NCBI GenBank assembly: GCA_029706075.1
Contig: JAINUG010000048.1
Location: 4,520,501 to 4,584,500, forward strand
From: Aldrovandia affinis
Taxonomy: Eukaryota; Chordata; Actinopteri; Notacanthiformes; Halosauridae
Length of the DNA stretch: 64,000 bases
Reading direction: 5' to 3'
Below, piece after piece: positions 44,371-56,009 of the stretch; within the stretch, counting starts at the first letter, position 1; every line of letters begins with the position of its first letter. Under the pieces are notes generated by a model. It saw nothing but the letters and a program-made list of their open reading frames with translations. It searched no databases and had not been told where the DNA came from. Position numbers and translations under genes: made by a program.

Positions 44371-45105
44371 AACTTCCAAAGAATACCTAAAAATTAACCA
44401 AGAAATGATTAACTGACAACAAAATTACTTGTTTCGGAATGGCCTCCACTCCACCCTCCCAACTGGACACAACTATTGCCGAAATCCTATTATTTGCTTT
44501 ATTAAATTATTGTGTCTCATTGATTGTGCATCTAATTGCAGAAATATGTATTGTAAAAACATGGTATCACCTCATCAATCTTGTTCTCCCTGTATCTGTG
44601 TATCCATCTCCCAGCATCTGTCTATCTGCACAACTTATGATCTGTCCATTCTTCCATCCATCAATTTATATGTCCAATTTATATAGCCATCCATCCATCC
44701 ATCCATTTATTCTGCAAGTCAATTCACATTTCGCTCGATGGACACGGATGTTGGTGAGTCAGTTAATCATCTCCCTCAACAATCCCATACTGCACTTTTA
44801 CATTCCCTGCACCATCATCACCCTGTCCTAAGCCAAATTTTCTGGACAGCAGCTCTCACCATGATATAACTAGGACAACATTCACTATGTGGATTTATGG
44901 AGAAAAAAATTGAATTGACGTGAAAAAAATACAATGACAATGATGATAAAATAATCTTTAATTTATATTGAATAATCTTTAATAAATATTTCAAACATAA
45001 TGATAAATAAATATTTGTAACGCACTTTTTATTAAAAGTAAATCTTAAACTGCTACAGATGCATAAAACAACAACAAACACAAAGATGCATAAAAATGAA
45101 CATCA
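44371..45105. other. no gene seen; short CCAT tract
   Basis: A (CCAT)n run at 44687-44707 has no attached LINE tail. The rest is AT-rich. Confidence 0.45.
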
Positions 45106-46825
45106 AGTTAAGAAATGGCTGTGTTAAAAATGAAGGTTTTTGGGCCTGATTTAAATAGGTCCAGATTCTGTAGTGCCCTCAGGTGGTCAAGGGGAGAATT
45201 CCACAGATGAGGTGCGGCTAAGCAAAAGGTCTGATCCCCCTGGTGCGGAGCTTGGTCCTGGAGGCACAGAGGAGCAGGCTCTTGCTTGATCATAGGTTGC
45301 GGATGGAGGTTTGGGGATGAGTAGTTCCTTGAGGTAGGGGGAAGCATTTCCATGGATGCACTGATAGGTCAGGAGAAGGGTTTTTAATTTGATCCTGAAG
45401 GAGACAGGGAGGCACTACAGTGAGTGCAGGATGGATGTGATATGTTGGTGTTTTCACACTCTCATTAGAATCCTGGCAGCGCTGTTTTGGATGTATTTGA
45501 GCTTCTGGAGCCTCCAGCCATGGATCCTGATAAAGACTGCATTCCAGTAGTCCAGCCTTGAGGAGACAAAGGCAGGGACAAGTTTATCTGATTCTGACAG
45601 GTTTAGAGTGGGACAGAGTTTGGAGATATTCTTGAGGTGGGAGGAGGTTTTGCACAGATGTTTGATGTGGTCATCAAAGGTCAGGTGAGGGTTGAACCTA
45701 ACGCCCAGGTTGGAAACTGATGAGGAGAGGGGGATGTTTAGGCCAGAAAAGGTGAGGTGGGTTATAGGAGAAAGCTGAACTTTGTGTGGGGTGCTGACCA
45801 AGTGAGCCTCGGTTTTGGTGCTGTTTAGTTGGAGGAAGTTGTATTTCATTTATGCCTTTATCTCCACAAGGCATGTGGATAGTGGTGATGAGGCTGTAGA
45901 GGGACTTTGGGCAGTTTTAGGTATAGTTGTGTGTCTTCAGCATAGCAATGGAATGACATTCCATGTTGGCTGATGACACAGGCGAGGGGAAGCTTATAGA
46001 GGGTGAACAGGATGGGGCTGAGAACTGACCCTTAAGGGACATCACAGGTGACAAGGTGCGTCCGGAGCTTGCAACCTCCCAATGAAACATATTCAGCTCT
46101 ATCAGACAGGTAGGACTGAAACCAGTTCAGGGCTAAGCCAGAGAGTCTGATGGTGCTGTGGAGGAGCTCGAGAAGGATGTCATAGTCGACAGTGTCGAAT
46201 GCGACGTTCAGGTCGAGGAGGATCAGGAGAGAGGGGGAGCCTGCATTGGCTACCATCAGCAGGTCGTTAGTGACCCAGAGCAGAGCTGTTTCGGTGCTGT
46301 GGGCGGAACGGAAACCTGACTGGAACTTCTCAAAGAAGTTGTTGAACTTTAGATGGTCCTGGTCCTTTTTCCAGCACCTTGGGCAGGAAAGGGAGGTTGG
46401 AGATGGGCCTGTAATTGGCCAGAACATCAGTTTTTAGAGCAGGTGGAACACTACCACCTTGAAGGGAGTGGTTGATAACTTGGGTGATCAGGGGACTGAG
46501 AGCTGGGATACACAATTTTACCATTGGAAAATGGTCTAAAGCACAGCTGGAAGGTTTCATCTTGCTGATGGTATCCTCAATTTCTCTCTGTGTGACATCA
46601 GTGAAACAGTCAAGAGGCTGGGAAATCCCAGGCTGAGGGTCAACAGTAAGGTGAGGCAGAGAGGAGAAGCTAGAGAGCAGAGAGAAGATGTTGTTGACCT
46701 TAGCTTTGAAGAAGTCAATAAAGCTGTTACACTGCTCCTCTGTGGTCTCGGTTTGTGGAATAGATTGTAGCTTTAGGAGATGGTTTATGGTGGAAAATAG
46801 CTGCTTAGAGTTGCCAGGATTGTTT
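45106..46825 (-). mobile_element. L2-clade LINE, ~1.7 kb, 5'-truncated
   Basis: On the minus strand the order is: SCALDHFPMVKLCIPALSPL (46510-46560), NYRPISNLPFLPKVLEK, FQSGFRSAHSTETALL, LLDLNVAFDTVDYDILL (RT motif A), the motif B/C region with [15 protein letters not shown] near 45925-45960, then LNSTKTEAHLV, FSGLNIPLSSSVSNLGV, HLTFDDHIKHLCKTSSHLKN and LDYWNAVF, and the C-terminal APHLWNSPLDHL. The catalytic box reads YAED rather than the usual YADD, and several frame breaks separate the blocks, so it is inactive. Endonuclease sequence is absent. The 5' junction abuts the Gypsy-like LTR remnant. Confidence 0.92.
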
Positions 46826-46830
46826 ATAAA

Positions 46831-47700
46831 GGTTCCTGCTTGTTGCCAGAGGGCGGTATTTGACTTTTAGTGTTCCCTGATTGTCCTAGTCTAATTGTTT
46901 AATTGTTTTATTGTGATCCTTGATTGTCTTGAGTGGTTCCTCCTGTGTCTAGTTTTGTGGTCTATTTAAGTTGCCTGCTTTCTGTGTTCAGGATTGGTAG
47001 AACATGGCTTTTTATGCCCAGTGTGACCGCAGCTTCCGTAACAGAGCATGTAGTAATGGACCAGTTGTTGCACTCTCTTCCATATGAAGTCAAAAAGGCA
47101 GTGGGGCCTCGGCAGCCCAGCTGCCTAGCTGAAATGATTGACCTGGTTGAGGCACATGAGTCACCATCTGACCTGTTTCAGAATGGCCGCACGGAAAGAC
47201 CAAGCCCTGCCCCCAGAAAACCCAACGAGCCTGCCATCCCTTCCTGGGCTGGGGGTTTCCTTAACCATCTTCACATAATGCCACCTGGATTTCAGCAGAG
47301 GAGAAAGAAACCGGAACCCCTCAGATCCAGGGCTCTGCTCTCCTTCCCAGCGACCTCACTGATGTGATTTCCATCTCCTGGAGGCAGAGGTGGAGATGAG
47401 CTCCCCGGCAGCTCAGAACTATTGCATGCAGGTGGGGGACCGAGAGGTACCCGTGCTCCTGGATTCCTGCAATGCCATCACACTGATGAGACCCGATCCG
47501 ATGGCGGTGGCTAAGGATACTACACGCATGTGTGACGAGGTGGTTCCTGGCGTTGCAGCCCTTCTGCTTCATGGTACAGCACCATCCGGGGGCCGCCCAG
47601 GGCAACGCTGATGCGCTGTCCCGGCTCCACGCGCTGTGGACTGTTCTCCCTGGCTCGCAGCTGAGGGGGAGGGTGTGTGATACGAGAGCAGGCAACCCTC
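46831..47700 (+). mobile_element. Ty3/Gypsy retroelement fossil (LTR piece, gag, protease, end of pol)
   Basis: Starts with an LTR piece (46831-46990, related to 1589-1740). Then come a gag-like segment (~47015-47240) with a SCAN-like helix pattern LLHSLPYEVKKAV, a protease-like VPVLLDSCNAITL block (~47445-47485), and a short ...NADALSRLHAL block (~47603-47630) typical of the end of the RNase H region. Large internal parts are lost, so it is a clearly broken, old element with several breaks. No matching downstream LTR is recognised. Confidence 0.75.
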
Positions 47701-47917
47701 CAGGATGGACAGCTCCCCAGAAGAAGCGACATCGTAGGAAAGCAATTCTTCACAAGGAATCGGAGCAGCTGTCCAGTGCTAAATCCGAGAGACGGCTGCA
47801 TCCAGTCATTCAATCGCACAGCCATCTCTCGTCTCATAATCAATAGTGACGGGACAAGAAGAAGGGAGCACACCGCGCCTTTCCCCCCCTTACTCAATAT
47901 TTTCTCTCCCTGCAGAT

Positions 47918-48049
47918 ACAGACAGCAGTGTCCGCTCCCGCACCAGCCTGGACGGGGAAGCCTGGCCTCCGGAACTAGATGGCCCACTCCCCGAACCACT
48001 GCAGCCAACACAGCAGCCAGGAAACCGACGGGACCTTATTGAATTCTAA
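47918..48049 (+). CDS. candidate terminal exon of an unidentified gene
   Basis: A strong pyrimidine tract ending tctctccctgcag (47905-47917) precedes a 44-codon open stretch, in the frame DSSVRSRTSLDGEAWPPE and later QQPGNRRDLIEF, closing at TAA 48047-48049. The composition is GC-richer than its surroundings and the codons use C/G third bases. An AATAAA-type signal follows at ~48153. This fits a last exon joined in phase 1. I do not recognise the protein. Alternatively it is the trailing sequence of the neighbouring Gypsy fossil. No donor partner was identified in the window. Confidence 0.3.
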   Translation, partial: TDSSVRSRTSLDGEAWPPELDGPLPEPLQPTQQPGNRRDLIEF

Positions 48050-48487
48050 AAATGGAAAGGAAGGACCAAACTGCGGAAACTGTTTAGTAAATCATTCTTT
48101 ATTTTGAAGCTAAGGAGTGCCAAAAAGAGCATGTTAATTTAAGTTCTGTAAAAATAAAACATAGATTTTTTCAAATTGTTTGTTGGTTTTGTCTTGGAGG
48201 TGGTTAAACTTCACACGCCCCTCCCTGGCAATTGTGAAACATTAAAATCCACTCCACATTTTCTGTCCTGCCTTGTGTACCAAGATCTCGCAGTGTTTCC
48301 AACGATGATGCGTAGGTTTGCTTTGCTTCCATCATTGGGATCGAAACTATGGTACGAGCCCTTGTGGATGTAACGATGTCTGTTCCTTGAAATCCCAAGT
48401 ATATGACTTTACATAACACATTGTATAACATTTTTACAAACTGAATTTAATGGTATGTATTTAAGACTCAAATGGGCACATGTACAT

Positions 48488-48560
48488 TAAGCTCTGATGA
48501 AGGCTGACATTGCCCAAATGTGTCAGTGGTTACCTTCTTTTAAAACAAATCTAATCCAAT
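48488..48560 (+). repeat. LINE/Penelope-like 3' end remnant
   Basis: ctctgatgaaggctgacatt followed by gcccaaatgtgtcagtgg is the dyad plus cgaaacgtgtc-type box found at the ends of several vertebrate retroelement families. A weaker relative is at 10722-10812. Confidence 0.3.
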
Positions 48561-50930
48561 TCTGTATAAAGACAAGACTAAAGCTTGGCAATAAGTATAT
48601 TTCTCTGTGTTGTTTTTCATATCTCTTCAAATTATATATAATGCACACAATAATATACTGCAGAGTTAAGTAGCCAGCCTTATCTGATTGATTCATTATT
48701 ATTAGGGGCCCAAACGCCTTAATTGCTGCTTGTAGCTATGTTCATTATTATTATTATTATTTTTATTATTACATGAAGCATTATCGATGACAACCTAGGC
48801 ATATCCTATATACAGCTGGATATTTTATGTTCATAATTTTGGTGTATAATATAAGATACCATGTGCTCTGCCTGGACTGTGGTTCTACAGTCTTTACTCT
48901 GCAACCTGCTGGGCCAGTATGTGACATTTGTGGGCCTGTGACACTGTGAACCTGACTGAATTAGAACAGGTTAATAATTTACAGTCATTTAAACAGACTA
49001 TAATGTCTGTTTGTCAGTAGACTGCAAACCTCCCTGCTGTGATAGGAGCAGATTTCAACTTGCTTGGTTTCTATGATGCTTGCAAGTCAGCATCACACAA
49101 CCAACCCTCTGCTTTCAGACATGTCAAAAGGGCACAGATACAGAAAAAATCCCATCTGCATGCTGCAATGAGTTATGGCATCCATTGATAGGCGCTGATG
49201 GAGTGTTTGGGCGTGAGTGCATAAAGACAGATCTTCCATTCAATTTTAGCTTTGTGGGAGAAATAGAAAGCTAACAAGATAATTTTTCATTGTGCCAAAG
49301 AATTTACATTTACAGAGATGGGGGCAGCCATAGCCCTCACAAAGACATACGTGCGGCTCATCCGTAAATGCGTGGACTGATTGTTCGCTTAGCACAGTGC
49401 CTTAGATGTCCCCCTCTATCACAGTCCACCGAACACGTATGCCGCTGCAGTGTCACCAGGTCACATTAAGGCAGCCTGTCGCTCATTGAGTGTCCATCTG
49501 CTGCTACCTGTGACCCAATCAGAATTGAGCTAGAACCCCATTTGTCATGCTATGTAGTGAGAAAGGGACAGCTATTGTTAAAGGGAAATATATTGTCAAA
49601 CATTAACATTGTCTGGTGAGAGAAACACCCTTGGGTATAATAACAGCAGCATCCTCGGTTGTGGTACATGAGATGTGTAAACACATATAGGTAAATGCTT
49701 TTGCGTAGCTGATCACAGATCAGTGATATATTTGCAGTATCACTGCTCTTCCATGTGTTCTGTGTTCTGTCATGGTTTGTACTCATTTTCTCCTGCATGA
49801 GAAAACAAGTGAGGTCCAATGTGCTTGGTGAAGTGACAAAAATATATATTTTAGGGTGAGCAGGGAATGGAGGGGGGGATTGGGAGGGTGGTTGGTCAAA
49901 TTAGGGCCAGCACATAACAAAGATGGGAAGCTGACTGAGAGATTGAATCGCTGATTGAATCCTATTCCTCAGTGTGAGCCAGCATGATGTGTGTGATCCA
50001 ACAGTGGGGACGGAGGTTTCAGACTGGCCGTTCATCTCCTGAACAAATGGCCTCTCGTGCTCGCCTCACCCTGGAACTGTCAGGGTTGTGAGAAGGAACC
50101 AGGTCTTGGATGCACCAAATTAGATGTGCCGTTCTTTTCTGCCTGTCCCAGCTTTTTCTGTTGAGTGACGGGGCTGTGCTTGCCTTGTGGAAACAGACGG
50201 AGCATGTTGTGAATCGCCAAAGGTGAAACATTGAAAATTACAAGGATGTGCTGCTTGCCCCAATTGAGTTTTAATACAAAGTACTTTGTTATCTCAAGCA
50301 CCTTGTCAAACATTCAGGATATTGGCTCAGAGATGTGCAATTTATATTGAAGAGATTGAGGGGTCTTGTCATTTTTTATCCTGTGGACCATTAGGGAAAT
50401 AGGGTAAAACTCCTTTCATGTCATAGCAGGCTGTGTTCTTGATCACAAGAAACACTTCACAGGTTCATCCTGTTCCGTATGTGACAACAGCAATGTTGTT
50501 CCACTAGATTATGTACAGCAGACCCTTTATTTTAGTACAGCTGAGGTGCATTATTGTAAAGTGCAGTGGAGTGTACTGGGAATGTAATTGGTCAATGAGG
50601 TCAAATGAAGGGCTTATATTATTTTTAATTCAATTATTATCCACTTAAGAATGTATTATACCATGACATAGTCATTATATTGTGTTTTAAATCAGTACAA
50701 AATAGACAATCAGAGTATATTAAAAATGGATGAAGATGGATGTAGTTCTCTCGCCTCACTGCTGGATGAATGCTGTTGAAATATATAGAGAGCCTGCTGA
50801 TGGTGATCTGATTCTATAACTCTATGCAGATTGAGGACAATAAAGGTCCTCAATCCCCTCCCAGTAACTTATAATTAAGTCGCTCAGCCATGTGATTCAT
50901 TTGGAAGGTTAACTTGTTGTATTAACGTGT
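48561..50930. other. no gene seen
   Basis: Contains a short (ATT)n at ~48743-48770. Otherwise unremarkable AT-rich DNA. Confidence 0.4.
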
Positions 50931-50934
50931 CCCC

Positions 50935-51381
50935 AGTTTTACATTTCTTGGAGTTCACATCAGCGAGGACCTGTCCTGGACATCAAACACCCATTCCCTT
51001 GTGAAGGAGGCCCAACAACGCCTGCATTTCCTGAGGAGGCTGAGGTGCGCCCGCCTACCCCCCCATATACTCACCAACTTCTACCGCTGCACCACAGAGA
51101 GTATCCTGACCAACTGCATCTCAGTGTGGTACGGTAACTGTACATCAGCAGACCGGAAAGCTCTGCAGCGGGTCATCAAGACGGCCCACTGCATCACCGG
51201 TATGTTACATGCCTTTTTGCACTTTGTATGCCCTTTTGCACTATGTTTATTATGTTTGTTATGTGTATTATGCATTATGTGTATTTTGCACTGTTGGTGA
51301 AGCTGCAGCCCTCTTTTCATTTTACTACGTGCTTGCACATTGTTTTAATGACAATAAATTGAATTGAATTGAATTGAATTG
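50935..51381 (+). mobile_element. jockey-group LINE 3' end (RT C-terminus and tail)
   Basis: The frame starting at 50937 reads FTFLGVHISEDLSW, then KEAQQRLHFLRRLRCARLPP, LTNFYRCTTESILTNCISVW and YGNCTSADRKALQRVIKTA, the post-RT region of CR1/Rex-like LINEs. It breaks after HCITG (~51200). A UTR of repeated tttgcac/attatgt words follows, then gacaataaattgaattgaat, a (TTGAA)n tail. 5'-truncated. The clade assignment within the jockey group is uncertain. Confidence 0.85.
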
Positions 51382-52924
51382 AACATCAGCTGATATTATT
51401 TTTGCAGTTAGAAGCAGATAGTTTCAAAAAGTTCACAAGAATAGCACTGTAGTAGCCTAAATAAAGTACAGTAGGCTAGTCCAATTTCAGCATACTGTTC
51501 TAAGCTACTAATAAAGTATCATCCTTTTTGGACATCAAGTTAGTTGTTGGTGGATTTGTTATTTCTGTAGTCAGCAAATTCACTAAAAAAACTCTCTCTA
51601 AATGCTGGTCTATTGTAATATTTGTTGTGTGGTCTAAATATAAGTTGCAATATATGCAAAATAGATTACAAATATGTAATGTACCAGTGGAATATTGTTT
51701 TACTCAAACATCACCGTTCTGATGTTTTTAGTGTTTTTACCATGTTTCACCTCCTCCACACTTGCCCATAACAGCATCATTTTATTGATTTGTACTGTTT
51801 TAGTCCCTAATTTTACAATTAGTCACATGTCTGTGTTGATTGCCAAATGATTGCTGAACTTGGTGTCACTACAGGCACACCTGAAGGATAACTACTGAAA
51901 TTCATCTTGACAGCCCAGATGATCATGTGCTTGAGACCCACGTGTTTGGGTGCGTCTCCGGACGCTGCTTTTAGAAGGAAGAATTGTGTAAGGAAAAGAT
52001 CATCTAGTCAGAGATAAGGAGGGAACAAGAACAGATGTGTCTTATGTGTTTTTTCCACAACCCTCAGATAGCAGTACTCCGGTCAATCACAGGCTCCCCG
52101 ACCCCGATTCCCTCGACTCTCCAGACACCCCCATTCAGTGTCCCTCTTTGCAGCCCTTCTCCTCAATCCGCCTGGTCAGCAAGGCCCCCGACCCAAATGT
52201 GATGGGGCTGACTTGGATGTCTAGAGCTAACAAGCACTCAGGTCATAGGGGATATAGATAATGATGTTCACTGGATAAGGCATAGCACAACTAATAAGCT
52301 TGTGGGAGGAAGCTGGTTTGTATAGGCCAGTTGGAACTTGTGTCACTACATGTTTTCAGAGGGGGCAGAAAATGACTGACCATGAGACTGGCAGGGACTG
52401 GAAAAATGGACTGGCCATGCAATTAAATTTTAACCAAAGGTGACCTACCTTTCTGATGCGTGTTAATCATTTTGAATTGGAGGATGAGGAGGAAGGAGAG
52501 GAACAGCTGTACACACTAATGCATCCAGCAGAACATCAGGGCCTTCCATCATTGCAACATGCCTGACACTGGAGCACAATAAAACACATAATTCCATAGA
52601 ATATTACTCACTGACATACAATATATTCACATCTATTTTTATAACTTATCTGAAGTCCCCTGCTGAGCTAAATTAAGACGCAGAATATTCTGCTGATTGG
52701 GGTGTGCTTTTCATTATTTCATTTTGTTTTGTGGTATGATTTGTATTTTCAAATTCCCTTTTCAGTGAACACCTGAACGCCAACACACATGACAGGTGAC
52801 TCTACAGTCAGTATATGTTGCCAATATAAGCAAAATTCACAGGGTAAAATAAAATGTCAGGCGCTCGATGCATGGGGAAATGTTTCAGCACCCTATATTT
52901 TGGAAAGCAGAACTCAATAAATCC
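51382..52924. other. no confirmed gene; one weak candidate exon at 52064-52200
   Basis: Apart from the candidate exon listed separately, nothing is recognised. Confidence 0.4.
52064..52200 (+). CDS. weak candidate exon, unidentified
   Basis: The sequence ttttttccacaaccctcag (acceptor-like, ending 52063) precedes a GC-rich frame DSSTPVNHRLPDPDSLDS and then CPSLQPFSSIRLVSKAPDP. It is Pro/Ser-rich and richer in GC than its surroundings. A clear donor was not found; a ggtcatagg at ~52241 is one option. I recognise no family. Like the 47918 candidate it would enter in phase 1 and begins Asp-Ser-Ser, which may be coincidence. Confidence 0.25.
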
Positions 52925-53300
52925 TTCTATAGGTAACTGCCAGCATAAATTAAACACCAATATAAAGTATCTTAATAGGGCGTTGAGCCACCACGATTCA
53001 CCAGAACAGCTTCAATGTGCCTTGGCATTGATTGATTGTACAGGTGTCCTGAACACTATCGGTGGGATGCAACACCCTTTTTCCATGAGAAATTCCATCA
53101 TTTGGTGTTTTGTTGATAGTGGTGGAAAACGCTGCCTCAGGCTCCACTCCAGAATTTCACATAAATGTTCAGTTGGGTTGAGATCTAGTGAGATGGCCAT
53201 GGCATATGGTTTGCATTGTTTTCATGCTTATCAAACTATTCAGTAGCCACTTATGCCCTCTGGATGGGGGCATTGTCATCCTGGAAGAGACCCCTCCCAT
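52925..53300 (-). mobile_element. Tc1-like (RSg-1-type) C-terminal fragment
   Basis: Plus strand ggtaactgccagcataaatt is a degraded element end. The minus strand encodes SLDLNPTEHLCEILEWSLRQ, then RFPPLSTKHQMMEFL and CCIPPIVFRTPVQSI, the end of the DDE domain (consensus SPDLNPIEHLWEILE...RQRFPPPSTKHQMMEFL). It continues to ~53290 with PHPEGI-like blocks. The other end of the element is missing. Confidence 0.9.
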
Positions 53301-55095
53301 CATAATATAAATGTATCAATCATCCATTGTTTTCTGTTTGTGGGAAAGGTACAATTGGTACTATGCCCATACACCAAAACTTTATAATGAAACTAATGCA
53401 TTGTGTTGTAAGTGGAGAAGAGTATGTGGGCAAGAGAGGCAGTCTGATAGGCTGTACTGGGAGCCTTCTGTCCAGACAGGGACCATGCAGGTTCCAAACT
53501 CCAAACTCCCTGTGTCTAAGCTACAAGTCTAAGAGTCTAAGCTACACAGAAGAAATGTGTCCAGGCTGCATTATATTTCAAGTTTTTATCTATTTACCTT
53601 TTTTGTACATGTTTGTGTTTTGAAAGATCAGTTCAGTGCAATGAATCTTGGTTTGTTTAACTGAATTAGTCTCACAGGAGAAAAAACCCCTCACATTATA
53701 CGAGGGCAAAATAAGGCTTTAATTGACCTTTAGATCACTCCCACTGACCATGACTAGGCCAAACCTTTCCATTGTATCTCCAACAAGCCTGCTAAGCAGG
53801 GCCACAGCACTCATGGTATCCTTGTTTTCTCCATTTAGTACGTGTTGTGCATGTAGTCTTATTCTCTTCCTGCTTCCCTCCTGTGCTTTGGCTAAATGAG
53901 ATGTAATCCTTAGTGCCTTAACCGTCGACGGTAACATGTCGCGCAGCCCCCTCGTTAATCAGATGCAGCACCACTCTGGAGAGGCTGTGGCCCCTGTATA
54001 ATTACAACCGAGCCATGAGTTGGAAATGCTCCGTGAACACTCCGCCTCCTGCGGGTGCCGATCCACCTCAGGAGCAGGGATTCAATTTCTAAATGGAATT
54101 AATGTTTTTGTTTTTTTGGCAGACACCAACATGGCAGACACTGAAATGTTTTGATGCTGGAATGTCTGGTGAAGAGAAGAAGAATCTAATTCTGGAACTG
54201 GGAAAGTAATTGAAGCGGGCTTTATTTGGTCGCGGTCAACAAATGAGCCATATTATTTCTAACTTGCTCCATGACATTGGCCGACCTTGTTTCCTCTAAA
54301 TATTTGGAGTTGACCCAGCAAGGACCCTCTCTTCAAACTGCGGGTTGACCCCTTGAGGCTGCTGTATGTTGGCAAATGGAAATGCTCCCTGTACACTTTC
54401 CAAACCCGCAAGTCCCCTACCCTGCATGTGTAAAGATCTGGCCCAGCACCAGTGAAGGTTGTCGGGTTCTGGATCATCAGGGGGCCTCCTGGCCTTACCA
54501 CAGCTGGAGAGCATTCAAGGCTTCGTTTCACACGGTCTATGACAAAACCAGGGCGAACAAAGCAGCAGGAATTTATCGATTTATCGAGTTATCGATCTGC
54601 AGATTGGAATTTATTGATTTCTCCCACAGGGAGAGAGAGCATGTACTTGGAACAATAAACAAAAGACTGTCGGCTGTCCCCTGCACAGGTTTTGGACAAA
54701 GAACACGAAACATATATCCATTCTGACACTTTAGACTTTTAACTTTCGCTTTCAGATCTTCTACCTCATACTTTCAGTTGCGGACCTCTCTCCCATCAGC
54801 TTTCCGCTCCTGTTTTCCAGCCACCTACTGAGAGAGCAGAGCAGTTTTAGGCATACAGAGGTACATTATGAATATAAATATATATGTGGCACAGCTGTGT
54901 GTGCTGACTGCCCTGCTAGTAGGTGTGGCCATTAATCAGCCTGATTCCCTTGTCTGGGCCTTCCACACTTATCTTAACACACAGCTAAGATAAAAGCATG
55001 ACAGAACAGTTCACAAGACAAAGGGCAAGTAGGGTGAAAAACTTCCACTGGCATTGCAAACAGAAGAAAAGGAAGAATGTTAAAAAGATTAGGGA
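53301..55095. other. no gene seen; possible conserved non-coding DNA
   Basis: 54060-54300 contains unusually ordered words such as aattgaagcgggctttattt and ggtcgcggtcaacaaatgag that look like conserved non-coding sequence. This is an impression only and needs a cross-species alignment. Confidence 0.3.
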
Positions 55096-55100
55096 GTGAC

Positions 55101-56004
55101 TGTGACGATCCCAAACCCAAACGCAGACCAGGATATAGCAGAAAGAGAACGTTTATTTAATCAGTCCAAGTTCAAAGCCAGTAATCAGAATCCAAGAAGG
55201 TACAAAAACAAAATCCAAAAGAGTAGTCGAGGGGCAGTCAAAAGATCAAAAACAAAATGGGCAAAGGGCAAACAAATCAGAATCGGCAGGCAAAACTTGA
55301 AGTCAAACAATGGGTGTCTCGGAAATCTCAAAATAACACAGGCTTACTGACAATCGGCACTGGGAAACTTTATCAATGTTCTGACAAAGTCAGAGTGCAA
55401 ACTAGGGGCTTAAATACAAACGGGGAAGATAACACAAGAGGAATCAGGTGTGACTGGGAGGGGAAAGGGGCAAGAACACAGGTGAGAACAATCAGGACCA
55501 CTAATACAATAAAAAGGGGAGACGAAAGACACGGACTGGAAAGCACATAGACACAATAATAACAAACGACCTGGGAAAAGCAGGTAGACACGTGCACAGC
55601 TCGGAGGGGAGGAGCGCGTAGGTGGAAACGCGTGCAGAGAATGTGAGAAGACAGAAATCCACAGGGATAGGAAAACGAGAGGGAGAATGACAGATAGAAA
55701 CACAAGATAATTAGTAATTAGTCAATGTTAGTAACGCACCCAAAAACGTTAGTAGATTAGTCGGTTAGTACTATATACACGTAACTAATATGTACAGATA
55801 AAAAGAAAGAAAGAAATAAGTAAACGAGATATGAAATAAGGCAGAAACCAGTATAGCCAAAATCACCTGAATAGTGCAACAACAAAGACAGGGAGTGGAT
55901 TCTCAGATAACAAGGAACACAAACAGATAATACACAGGAACACAGACACGGAGAAAATAATAAAATACAAAAACAAGCAGAACACATAAATACAGAACAT
56001 AACA
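55101..56004 (-). mobile_element. Ty3/Gypsy-like solo LTR fossil with 5-bp TSD
   Basis: On the minus strand it begins TGTTATGTTCTGTATTT and ends GGGATCGTCACA. An AATAAA signal (complement at ~55150-55155) lies shortly before the 3' end, as in an LTR. It is flanked by gtgac at 55096-55100 and 56005-56009, a perfect 5-bp duplication. Length 904 bp. No coding parts are present, so it is a solo LTR. The intact duplication indicates moderate rather than great age. Confidence 0.88.
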
Positions 56005-56009
56005 GTGAC

